Below, piece by piece: positions 24,800 through 35,164 of a DNA stretch of 64,000 nucleotides. Location of the stretch: positions 496,001-560,000 of the forward strand of contig SEMN01000227.1 in NCBI GenBank assembly GCA_005408345.1, given 5' to 3'. Every line of letters starts with the position of its first letter. Position 1 is the stretch's first letter. The DNA comes from Macquaria australasica (Eukaryota; Chordata; Actinopteri; Centrarchiformes; Percichthyidae). Both the position numbers and the translations under genes were made by a program. The notes beneath the pieces are model-generated. The model was not told where the DNA came from. It searched no databases and worked only from the letters and a program-made list of their open reading frames with translations.

Positions 24800-26215
24800 A
24801 AAGTGAGAATTTTAAAAACACGGGTACTGAATGTAAAAAACAAACATGTCATTGGACATAATCTGGGCTTTTGCAGAAACGTCCCTTTACAAAATCCACA
24901 CTCCTCATAGAAATGCAATGCCAATGCAAATTCAGGCTTTCCCTCTTTCTGTTTCGCCTGATAGCATTTCCTCGCTGAGCTGCAGCGGCGGGATACTTCC
25001 TGGTATTTGAATGCAGGATTGCTGCTGAGGGACAAAACATATTAGGTAATAAACCTACATGCAGAACTTTAGAATGCAGTTTTGGAGAGAACAAGGACTG
25101 TGGATTCTGTCACCCATTTCTCACACTGGGAAGGGATGTAGCTTCATGGCCACGATGAACAGGAGGAACGATTGTAGAGAGCAACAACCTAACCTTTTTA
25201 AGATTAAAAAATCCAAACTTATCCGTTTAAAACCTGCAGGTACCAACGGATCAGTGCTTTGAAAATCATCAGAAGTACACTGAAAAGCTGTAACTGCTGG
25301 GCCACTGAGACACTGTCTGAGAGGACAAACTACCCCAAACAACACTTGTCTGCTCCTAATTGGGACTAAAATATGACACCTTTCCAATTAACACTCAATA
25401 CTTGAAATCCCTAATCATGCTAAACTGTGTCAACAGCAAATTAAAGTCAAAATGCCGTACATGTTTACTTTAACTACAGTTAATGAATTCCAAAAAGCCA
25501 ACAGATGCCAATTTGTTATTTTCAGATGTTTCCTGCTGAAGTTTGAGATCGGAAAAAAAGTTTTCTGTCATCAAGTTATCTACAGCAGCCCAGTTATCTA
25601 AAGAAATAAAAAAGTTCAGCAACAAACAAGAAAATAAGCCTGGAAATATGAGCCACTTAAATTTTAGCTGCTTTTAAAGTGTTTAAGGAACACGGTTTCC
25701 ATCTAATCTGAGTAAAATATGTCTCCGAACACCTCAAACGGCAGTTCTGAGAAGTAAATTCTTTATGGGATTGTTTTTTTGTTGGGCTATCTGATTACAG
25801 TATGAGCATGTGATTGTCTTTGTCTAATAAGGTTCACCTTGTTGCTAATTTAAAGCTTTTATGAGTCGACTCTTGATTGTTTTCCTGTTGTTGGTGCTGC
25901 TTCCTATTTAGACTCGTACTGTTTAACTTCCAGGTCTTAAGGAAACGGTACAGATTATTAATTCATTTAAAAGGATATAGTGAGAGACGGAGACAAACAG
26001 CCAGAAGGAGAGAAAGAGAATGGGAGACAGAGAGAGCCCCTGTTTATTCTGTCTACAGGAAGGAAGACAGGAAAGGGAGGCGTCACAGGAGGTGGACGCA
26101 AACTGGTTCAGACATTTTTAACTCCAAGAGTGAGAAGCACTCTGAGAGTCAGCTGTGAAATTATCCAGGTGGGAAGATAAAATGACATAAATAACCTTCT
26201 AACAAGACTAAGACA
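24800..26215. other. intronic sequence, no gene seen
   Basis: No supported coding exon. A purine-rich GAGAGACGGAGAC/GAGAAAGAGAATGG stretch at 25980-26040 produces an artefactual basic frame. Confidence 0.45.
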
Positions 26216-26217
26216 GC

Positions 26218-26430
26218 CATGCTAGCAGCTCTGTGAGACTGTACTTAGGCACAGTGGTGCTTTGAGCTAAATGCTTATCTTAGTTCAGCATGTTAGCATG
26301 CTAATTTGCTGATTAGCACTGAACATGAACTACATCTGTTCAATTGTTGCTAAAACATTTCACTCAAAACCACAAATGTGAATCTCGTGGTGGAACTTTT
26401 CAGCTAAATGTAGCCCATTTAACCTAGATG
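26218..26430 (+). repeat. teleost GCTAGCAGCTCTGTGAG repeat, partial
   Basis: GCTAGCAGCTCTGTGAGACT, then GTGCTTTGAGCTAAATGCT, CATGTTAGCATGCTAATTTG and ACATTTCACTCAAAACCAC. It is the same family as 30700-31215 (shared CTTTGAGCTAAAT and GCTAATTAGCACT-type words). The opening also recurs at about 2815-2850. Confidence 0.75.
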
Positions 26431-27529
26431 TCTAGATGAATTTTAACATGCAAATCACCAAATCTGCGCTTACGGTGTTTTTTCTAAATGTTACAATTGA
26501 AATTGGAGTTTATGTACTGAGAGTAAATCTTTCACTCCTAATATTTCCATTACATAAAGCGTAGAGGAAATGTTTTTCTAGCAAAAATTCCCAATTGTTG
26601 AATTATGAACAAAACAGACTGATTAATAAATCACGCTGTTCAACTGGACCCAAACCCTGACCTCACGTTCACACCGTGAGCAACACCATCAATTAGCAGA
26701 TTAAAACCGGCAGAACAAGCCCGTTTCCATTAAACACACATTCATCTGGGTGTCAGCAACCAATACAATCTTTTCAGCAAGTGTTATTTGTCAAGAGTGA
26801 AAAAAGTAGACGAAAGGTTGTTTGCAGATATTAAATCTTCCCAGTTTTAACATACTGTAGCCCTCAAATATGAGGATTGGAGAGGCTGATGGGACAACCT
26901 TTACAGAGATTTTAGGGGTTTGTTTTGTTAAATACATGATTTTAATGTTTCAAATTTGTGGTTGCAATCACAGAACTCACACTGTGAACAATCAGCAAGG
27001 CAATAAAAAAAAGCTATTTCTCAGAAACTACAGTAGATGAAGCCCCATAAACACACTCAACACCTGTATGACTGCGTTAAAGTTTGAACTGAACTGCGAG
27101 AAAAAACGTTCAGTTTCCAACTTTCATTATCGATTCATTCCTGTCTGTATTATTTTTTGAGGGATGTAGTACGTTTCCATCCAGAAACACTGATTGACCA
27201 GGGGAGTATAATTATATCCGTCTCTCAGTTTGACCAAGGTCTGAGGAAGCTGTAATGATGTGAAAAGACAGCAGGTTCTGCAAGGCCGTCACAGTGAATA
27301 AGAACTCTCCCTCTTAATTGACCTGCCTGATGGATGGATCACACAAAAAAAAATAAAGACCAAGGAGACTGTAATGGATGGATCCCCAGGTGTCCAGTCG
27401 GTTTTACAGACGCCGCTCATTAAACAGTAAACAAACGCACAGAGGGAATTGAGCAAACACACAGATATATCACGGATATAATATCAGCATCTCTGTACCT
27501 CTTGTTCTTTTTAAAATCACTCTGCTTTT

Positions 27530-27640
27530 AAGGGTTTAGGCGCCATTTACCCCGCAGCAAAATGGCCACAAACAACGAGGGTGGGGTCATAATTTCCATG
27601 GAAATGACTTTGCAGCCCCATGCCAAGCGGATGTGGGAAG
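27530..27640. promoter_or_regulatory. possible conserved non-coding element
   Basis: Higher-GC island inside an AT-rich intron: AGCAAAATGGCCACAAACAA and ATTTCCATGGAAATGACT (which contains ATTTCCATGGAAAT, a perfect 14-base palindrome at 27592-27605). No repeat words. Compositional call only. Confidence 0.28.
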
Positions 27641-28314
27641 AGGTTGGCACGGCGCAGCTCGATTCCAGCTCCAAAGTCTAATCCTCAAATTATCACTCAC
27701 TCAGCAAATCCCCCTCTCCTCTCCTGCCTCACTTATCTCCCTCTTTTCACCTCCTCTTCTCAGACTCATCTGCCTCTCATTTTTCCTTTCAAGCCCCCCC
27801 GCAGCTCTATCTATCCATCTGCCTGCAGGAGGGTGGAGAAAATAACAGAAACACTGCATGAAAGAAGACTTTATCTGTAAAATAAATCCCCACAGTTGTT
27901 CCATTGAATGCCATTATGACTCAAATTTAAACCAGTTTTAAAAACAGACAAAAAATGCAAACTTATCTAATGGGGTGAAGAAAGAGTCTGGAAAACTGTG
28001 ATGATGTACAACAAAAAAGGACAAACTGCTAAAGTGAAGAAATGCGGTCACAATGCTCACTAAAAGGGACACTAAAAGTTACCATGTGGACTCAACCAGC
28101 ATGTGCATGAGGAACATGTCACCATGAGTATGGAGGTGATGTGAGCCGTATCAATTTTGTGGCAGTAATGTGCTATAAAATGTAGCATTGCGCCAATAAA
28201 GAAGGAGAGACAGAAGACAGCACAGATGTGAAAATTTCAGGTTTTAAAATACTAAACACAAAGTCTCTGTGGATGTTTTAAGGGGTGGGAAATGCATTCA
28301 CCGTGTTTGTTAAG

Positions 28315-28501
28315 ATGTTTGTCAGAGCCAGGCTAGCTCTTTCCCCCTGTTTCCAGTCTGTGTGCTAAGCTAAGCTAACCAGCTGCTCACGGTAGCGTGA
28401 TATTTACCATACAGACATGAGAGTAGTATCAATCCTCTCATCTAACTCTCAGCAAGAAAGTAAATAAGCGTATTTCCCAAAATGTCAAACGTTTCCTTTA
28501 A
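28315..28501 (+). repeat. fold-back MITE, right-hand part
   Basis: TGTTTCCAGTCTGTGTGCTA, AGCTAAGCTAACC, ACAGACATGAGAGTAGTATC and the terminal AAAATGTCAAACGTTTCCTTTAA. It matches one arm of the fuller copy at 58505-58890. The left half is absent. Its end abuts the next repeat at TTTAA. Confidence 0.75.
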
Positions 28502-28912
28502 AGCTGCATTAATTGAATTTTCTGGCGACTTGGAGGTGTAAATCTATTGCAATGTTCTCTCTCTTTTTAGCTCTTATTTGGTCTCCACCAACTCCTGAGA
28601 AAAATATCTGACTATTTTTAGCTGCTAAATGTTCAGCTAACTTTGCCCGTCTGCTGTTTAGTGCTGGGCAGGTAGTGTGCACTGGGTTTATCAGAGCTTG
28701 TTTGCTACAAAGAAAAGCTCCCTGCTGCTGCTTGAAACAGGGTTGATGAGAATGCCGACACTGAATCATGCAGTGAATGTGGCGTAAAACCTTAACAATA
28801 ATAAAAGAGGCTAAAAAGCTCAGCGATAATTCTCTGCTTTTATAAAATATTGATTACTGGAGATTTAACTATGAAACTAAACTGAAAAAAAATCTACAGG
28901 GTGCCTTTAAGG
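28499..28912 (+). repeat. 'AGCTGC' MITE-like family, fullest copy
   Basis: Starts TTAAAGCTGCATTAATTGAA and ends GGGTGCCTTTAA. The middle has CTCTTATTTGGTCTCCACCA, TGCTGTTTAGTGCTGGGCAG, GGTTTATCAGAGCTTGTTTG and AGAGGCTAAAAAGCTC. TTAA at both ends may be a duplicated target, but terminal inverted repeats are weak. No protein. Confidence 0.8.
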
Positions 28913-29029
28913 CTTGCTAACATCACTTGTTAAGGACACCACAGAAGTATCACAAAGTTGAACGCCTCAGGACAGTTTGAGAGTGCTGGTCTCTGTGGCA
29001 GCACTGCCATTTGGAAACAGTTTTTGTCC

Positions 29030-30695
29030 CAAGTCAACAAGCTAAGATGTTTCACTTAGTGTTCCGATGAGTAATTCAATTTTCCAGACTTTAGTTGGTT
29101 TAATGGTTAGCTAAAGCTGAGGTATGAGCACAGTCCACAATGCACGTCACCAGCTGTTAAATATAGTGCTCGGTATGGGCAGCCATATTGCTTAAAAGCT
29201 GTTCTGAAGATGAATGGTGTCCTTGATCAGAGTCACATGGGGTCTGTTTATAGTCACAGGTACTATATATACCTCTGGGGACAGGTGTGGTATGGGTTGG
29301 CTTCATGTTTGTAGAAACAAACTTTAAACAAAGTCAGTAAATTCTAATCCACTCCCAACAGCTTGTGCCTGCAAGTCGGAGCAAATGAGAAACTGAAGCT
29401 GTGCACTTCACAAAGCTGATTAACCTTAACCCTAATTGACAAGGAGTGTGTTGTTACAATTAATACGTAGGTTTAATTACCAGTATACACCCACGCTTCC
29501 TTTTTCTCTCTCCCATCTTACAGTACGTTCTTGTATTCTTTAACATTTTCTTAGCTCTCTTTTTCATTCTCCTTCTTGGTAACTTCTCACACTCTCTTGC
29601 TCTCTCAGAAGTACCTTTTTTTTTTCATAGCATTTAACAAGTTGCAAAAACAAACCATTTTATAGTAACGATAATGATTTTGAAGAAAACGCTAATAACC
29701 ATAGCCGACCGGTTTCTGTCTCCCTCCTGCTCAGCGGAGCAGTGAACATCTCACTGCAGAGCTGCTGGTTAGATGCTGAATGTTGATCAGATGAGAAATA
29801 GGCTGATCTTTTGAAGTGTGGCTCTAATGTGCCAAACCGCTGCTACAAAGATCTGTTGGAAAGGATAAAATCTCCAGACACTCTCAGCAAACAGCAGGCA
29901 GCTCTGAATGGTGGCTGGGAGAGACTCTGTTGACTTTTGTAGCATTTGTGCTCCTGTGCAGCTTAGTGGGTGGAAACACTTCAAGGGTTACGGAGTCACA
30001 GACAATGTCCTGACATGAACCAATGTTAAAAACCTACATGAAAGTAGCAACAAAAGAAAGTCCAAACGATGCCTGGAGTGGTCACAGCTTCCGCCTGCAT
30101 ATTTTTGTAAAATCAAGGACCTTATCACAGCATTGATAATATGCTAAAGGTTCATTATTGTTTTTAAAATATATAAAAAATGATAATTTGTCCATCTATT
30201 TTTTATACTAACAAGACTAAGGGGCCTATTCTAATCATGCAAGTGCAAGTAAAAGTGCAATGCTGTAGGTCTTGGGCACACAGACTGTACCTGCTATTTT
30301 AGTTCATGTATGTGCAGGAGGGCAAAAGGGCAAAAGGTCTGGGAGAAGGTGAATATAAATCAGAGGGTGTGCAATGACAATAGAAATAAATTTATAAAAT
30401 GTTTGGTGAAGCCATTCAGTCATAATTACACTGTATTTCTCGTTGTACATGTTCACATCATATCTTAAGCAGTGTTTGCTCGTGTCATCCATTTCAAGAA
30501 TACAACATGAACCACAGATTTCTTTTTCAAGTTGGAAAAAAGGGGCTGTGACACACGGGATTAATGAGCTCCAGTAATTCGATGTCTCCCTCATAACAAC
30601 AGAATACCGATTTATAACCGACCAGTCTGGTGTGTGTAGAAGTGTGTGTGGTTATTTTGTAGTAGCCTGGTGTCATTTAATGAAGGTAAACACAG
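29030..30695. other. intronic sequence, no gene seen
   Basis: Repeat-like words (AGCTAAAGCTGAGGTATGAG, AATGCACGTCACCAGCTG) occur at 29110-29160, but the family was not identified. The rest is AT-rich with no supported exon. Confidence 0.4.
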
Positions 30696-30699
30696 TGCA

Positions 30700-31215
30700 T
30701 GGCCCTGTGTAATGACACTGTGTTCTGGCACTTTGAGCTAAATACTAACACTAGCATGTCAACATGACAATGTTAATGATGATGTGTAGCAGATATATCA
30801 TTTACCATCGTCAGCTGTCATTGTCAAAGCATTCTAACTTTTGCTAATTAGTACTAAACGAACTACAGCTGAAGCTGGTTGGAATGTATTGGACAAATTA
30901 AAAATTTGACTTGATGATGCCACTAGATGAAACGTTAAGGGATCACCAACGTTATCTGAATTCCTCCTGGGGGGAACATGAATATCTGTATGGCAAACCT
31001 TCCACTAGTTGTTGAGACATTTCATTTTATTCAACAATAATGTCAACCTCATTGTGGCACTAAAGGAAAAGTCAGGGGATCACCAGAGTAAGTAGGATTC
31101 ATCCGTCTGGGGACCATGAATGTCTGTACTAAACTGGCAATCCATCCACTAATTGTTGAGATATTCCAACCAACAGACCACCTGACTGACATTGCCTTCC
31201 CTAGAACCATGCGGT
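30700..31215 (+). repeat. teleost gene-desert repeat, long copy
   Basis: Ordered words: CTTTGAGCTAAATACTAACA, ACATGACAATGTTAATGATG, ATGATGCCACTAGATGAAAC, AGTTGTTGAGACATTTCATT, AAAGGAAAAGTCAGGGGATC, CTGGGGACCATGAATGTCTG and GACATTGCCTTCCCTAGAAC. It contains two internally similar halves, each with a CTAGA(N)GAAA, GGGGATCACCA and GGCAATCCATCCA-like order. Non-coding. Confidence 0.85.
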
Positions 31216-32795
31216 TACCGTGGCAAATCTAGATGAACATGTCGATGCACAATCAGCAACTCATCTGAGGTTCCTCCCCATTTTGCTCTTTACTTTCTAC
31301 TCGTGGAAGCTTTATCTAAGCCTGGCTTACTGTACATTATGGTAATCAGCATCTTTTATTTTGCACCAGAAAACAACTGTTGGATATGTGGTAGCCATGA
31401 AATCTAGGTGAAAATCATTTCAAACATTGCTCCGTTTAAAATAAATCCAAGTATTTCACGGTGAAAATTAGAACAATGAACCTTAACCACGGACTGTACT
31501 GCTACTTGGATGTGACTCACCAGTGTAAATGTTCAGGGATTCACTCCTGCAGGGTTCATTTCTCTGTATATTTTAACACTTAGCTAAAACACTGCTTGTT
31601 GATATGTTGATCTGTGTGAGTGTAGGTTTGACTGTCTGTGTCTGCGCTTCTGTCTGTCTTTAGTAAGACAGTTGGAATCTACATGCAAGCAGACAGTAAA
31701 AAGCCCATGAAGAGACAGAGACAGAGAGTCGGGTTGGGGGCCGGAAGGTCGGGGGGATATTTGGAGCTCTGACTCTGTTCCTAATATAACTGTGTTTAGA
31801 GCGACAGCTGCTGTGTGTCCTGAAGCAGGTGGGCTGTGTTATGTGTCAGAGTCACAGTGGGAGGGAATGGACAGAGGCTACTTCAGACAAATGTAATCAA
31901 TGTACAGACAAGTGCAGAGACTCAAAACGGATGCTGGCTGTTGGTAAGACACAGAAGTTGCCGCTAATTTCCTTAATCTCTTCCTGCCGTTTTTTAAACC
32001 AAACTTTCATTACCAGAAATCCGGTGGACCCCATAAATAACCTTCACACAGTGCACAGATGTTTACCAATAGTTCCGTGTTTCACCCAAAGGATACCAGA
32101 AACGCCCAGCTTAATCTGAACAGAGTGCTCAGTCCCTGCTGGTTAAGTCACAGTATGAAGTTCTGATTTGCAACTTTCATGTTGGTGACTATCCTCAGCA
32201 AAAAAAAAAGGGATAATCTGTTGCATCTCAATAAGTGTAATCAAGGGTAGCCAGACTTCTGTCTCATCATGCTCACGAAGATCTGTAAGAAATCCCATCA
32301 AAAAAATTGGGATAATGAGACCTTTGCAAAACCTGAGGCAGCAATTTTGAGTTTGAAAGGTTTTCTGGAAAACGCACCACTCATTGGTTTTCTGTCTGGA
32401 TATAAACAAGTTCTCACTAATGCAATTTTAAAAAGTAATTAAACTCTAGATGGTGTTTTTAAAGATATTAGAGCAGGAGGTGGATGGGTGCTCTGAAGTG
32501 CACAAACCAAATCGTGCTGATACTAATGACCTCGACAGGTTTGTGCATGAGGAATGAGACAGAAGCAGTGCATGAATCCATAGTGTGGCAAAAATAAAAA
32601 TAAAAATGTTTGGATCATACTGATTAAATGGATGGACAGTGGAGTATGCTGCAGGAGTGAACTGGTCATTGTTGGAGTTTGTTGTGAATCCAAGCTGACC
32701 ACAGCCATGCTTCTCTGTGAACACAAACCTACAGGAGATGCATGTTTGATAGTCAAAATATAAATAATCTGACCGATCACAGTGCTAATCAAACA
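31216..32795. other. intronic sequence, no gene seen
   Basis: No motif-bearing frame. A TCTGTCTGTCTTTAG tract lies at about 31650. A GA-rich/G-rich patch with GGGTTGGGGGCCGGAAGG is at 31730-31755. Confidence 0.4.
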
Positions 32796-32799
32796 TTTA

Positions 32800-32985
32800 A
32801 CCAAAACTGACTTGGGACTTAGACTCAGGTCTGACATAACACAAAAATTAGGACTTAACTCTTACTGTACCTTGAACTTGACTACTGTGAGTCTAAAGAC
32901 TTGACCTGACTTGAGACTTGTTTGCCTTTACTTTCAGGTTTCAAGGTCAGTTCTGTGGGGAACCAAGTCTCGAGTTTGGACCTGA
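32800..32985 (+). repeat. CAAGTC/GACTTG repeat family, copy 1
   Basis: Dense GACTTGG/GAGACTTG words: ACTTGGGACTTAGACTCAGG, ACAAAAATTAGGACTT, AAGACTTGACCTGACTTGAG. Shared with 35035-35160 and 40430-40700. Confidence 0.75.
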
Positions 32986-33781
32986 GAAAATCCCGGAACA
33001 ATAAACCATAAATAAGACAGCAACAGGAAGACAATCCATAGCCACACAGTTTAGGTGTTGAATGATTTGGCCTCTGCACTGAAAAGAATCGGTCTTACTT
33101 ACTAACAGACAACACATGCCCCACATCCACCCAGAACAGAACCAGAGTCAGTGTTGAGGCATGTGTCTCCTCCTCCTCTACAGTTGAACCCCGACAGTAG
33201 GCTGCTGTCTGTCCACACTCAGCTTCTTGTTACTTATTTATAGCAGCTTGTTCCTCAGAGGGACAAAGTAATTGAAACCAAATGTGTTGCCGGGACTGAT
33301 ATGGGGAAGTAGGGCGGCCGGCCCACCCACCCTTCTTCTCCCTTTCTCTATACACAAAGATTGTAGGAAACGGGGTGAGATTTAAAGCAAACAGCCTTGG
33401 AAATCACTTTTCTTGCAATTTCATTTCTAAAAGAAAAAGAAAAGAAAGTTCCCGAGCTTAATTTCTTTCCAACTTTTCGGTTCACAACAAATAAATTAAT
33501 TTAACTGCTTCAGATTCGGGGGCTCTGCATTTGTAAAGTTGTTATAATGTTTTTTTTTTCCCAGGCCGGAAAGCACAAAGTGGGAAAATATATATAAAAA
33601 AACATTTCTACCAAGAGAAACAAGCAAACCAACAAGGAAGAAACGCCGATTTAACTTGGTGCACTTTTTGAAGGAATCAAGCAGCAGCACTCAAAGCTCG
33701 GCCCACCTCCCCGCCCACCACAGCCACACCAACAACCACACTTAATGAGCAGTCCAAACAAGGCAGTGAAACCACACTTAC

Positions 33782-34250
33782 CATGCTTCCTCTGCTTTCT
33801 CTCTTTGCTCTTTATCCCTCTCTTTACTTCCCCTCTTTCCCTCCGTTCTGGGCTCCCGGTGAGCTCTGCTGAAAGTCGAGGTGTGTCAGGCAGATAAAAA
33901 TGGGATTGAGTTGCTGCTAAGAAGCTGCATGAGGCCTTCACTGACCAACTCAAAGTCAGACAGCCACCTCTCTCTTTCTCTCCCCTCCCTGCTGCCTTGG
34001 TCTCTTGTCAGCTTTTCCAATAACAAACTGCTCCCCGCCTCTTTTGGCGAGTCCCTGAGCTGTGAGCTGTTTCCTGGACGCTTGGTGGACTCCCCCGACC
34101 CGGCTGTCTCCCTCTTTTCTTTTTTTCTTTTTTAGGCTGCTGCTCTGCTGTGGAGAGTCTTGTTGCTCCAGCCCTCTGTCTCTCTGAGTTGCAGCCCTGC
34201 CTTCCTGCCAGATTTAGAAACAGAGACACATGTGGGCTCCTGGTTTGAAG
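33782..34250 (-). other. sgcd: sgcd 5' exon: leader plus initiator Met codon
   Basis: On the minus strand a purine-rich leader ends GAGGAAGC-ATG and is followed at once by GTAAGTGTGG, a consensus donor (33776-33781). Splicing to the exon at 4368 gives ATG-ATG-ACC, a Met-Met start like the MM start known in some mammalian delta-sarcoglycan isoforms. The ATG at 33782-33784 has A at -3. The 3' edge of this exon is well supported. The 5' edge is a guess placed just inside a TTTAAA/GC-box region. One 14-codon upstream ORF (33886-33930) lies in the leader. Transcript data were not available, so the exon rests on its splice signal and its fit to the sgcd gene model. Confidence 0.7.
33886..33930 (-). 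other. upstream ORF in sgcd leader (14 codons)
   Basis: ATG at 33928-33930 opens a frame reading MQLLSSNSIPFLSA and stops at TGA 33886-33888, about 100 bases before the sgcd ATG and not overlapping it. It matters only if transcription starts upstream of 33930. It could modestly reduce sgcd translation. It may also be a chance frame. Confidence 0.3.
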
Positions 34251-34330
34251 TTTAAAGAGGCGGGACTTGCCTGAGAGTGTTGTGTTGTCATGACAACCCC
34301 TCCTTCTCCAGCAATCTGAGCCCCTCCTGT
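34227..34330 (-). promoter_or_regulatory. candidate sgcd promoter
   Basis: Upstream of the leader exon the minus strand has a GC-box-like TCCCGCCTC at 34257-34265, a TATA-like TTTAAA at 34251-34256, and the E-box palindrome CACATGTG at 34227-34234, the type of site used by myogenic bHLH factors. The surrounding 33.7-34.1 kb is richer in CpG than the flanks. The position fits a muscle promoter, but no start site can be read from sequence alone. Confidence 0.4.
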
Positions 34331-34339
34331 GTTTTATGA

Positions 34340-35030
34340 GCAAGTATATGGGGGCATGTTTGGATGTTTTTGTTGTTTTTTTCCACATGTGTATTGTGTG
34401 AAGCACAATATATTACATAGAGTCATACAGCAAGACCTGTCTGGACCCATCCCACTCCAACAAAAATACTCCTGTCCCGTTCCAAAGCCATGACAGAGTA
34501 AAAAAAAGAAATTCCTGTCCCGTCCCAATCCTGGAAAAATTATTCCCGTTTTTTTTTGTGTGTATGTGCTTTTTTCTTGTTTTGTTGATTGAGATGCTTG
34601 ATTCTTGATTGTCCAACAAAATTAACACTGAATGAGACTAAGCACCGCTCAGATTCGTTTTGACCTTTGGCAATCATGTTTGACAGAACTTTCTTTGTAT
34701 CTGACGTGTGTGTGTGTGTGTTTTCATTTCATCTTTAGCCATTACGCTGTAGGATGCTGTGTAAGTTCATTTGACATACGTAGAGATGGCAGATCAGAAA
34801 ATGCTTTTATGTGTCATTTTTGGTCATAAGGGTCGTTTTGGAAGGCACTGACAAACAACCTGCTGTCTTTTGTTCCTTATGTATGAGAACTGGTTGACTT
34901 AACTGCTTTAAGCTAATCAGACTTGCCCACTCCAGCAGAAAACATGGACTCTAGATGATTTTCACAGTTGCATTCCTCCTTGTAGCCTACATTTCCACTG
35001 GCTCACTGCAGCCTGTAAAAAGTCCATCCC
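34340..35030. repeat. diverged repeat fragments upstream of sgcd
   Basis: GACCCATCCCACTCCAACAA, CCTGTCCCGTTCCAAAGCC and ATTCCTGTCCCGTCCCAATC at 34440-34535 follow the CCCGTCCC-rich wording of hAT-type fish repeats. TTGGAAGGCACTGACAAACA at 34837 recurs at 10599. No transposase is visible. Confidence 0.4.
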
Positions 35031-35034
35031 TTCG

Positions 35035-35160
35035 TATTACTTGCTTGCTTTCAAGTTTCAAGTCAAGTCCAATCTTTATGTCTGAAGTAAGTCAAGTCTG
35101 AAATTTGCATTTCTCTGATTCGAGTCTGACTCAGGTTCAAGTCTCAAGTGTATAGCATTG
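35035..35160 (-). repeat. CAAGTC/GACTTG repeat family, copy 2
   Basis: TTCAAGTTTCAAGTCAAGTC, AAGTCAAGTCTGAAATTTG and GGTTCAAGTCTCAAGTG, the reverse-complement type of copies 1 and 3. Confidence 0.7.
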
Positions 35161-35164
35161 CACA

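Larger units (their letters stand above)
4369..33781 (-). other. sgcd: sgcd intron 1 (29.4 kb)
   Basis: The intron is inferred from the paired signals: donor GTAAGT at 33776-33781 and acceptor CAG at 4369-4371 on the minus strand. It holds the L2-like LINE, several MITE and SINE-like copies listed separately, and islands that look conserved. No other convincing exon was seen in it on either strand. Confidence 0.7.

Noticed and set aside
34008..34406. 132-codon minus-strand frame over the sgcd promoter
   Set aside because: Basic, lysine-rich reading of a purine-rich leader. No conserved feature, and it is better explained as the leader exon.
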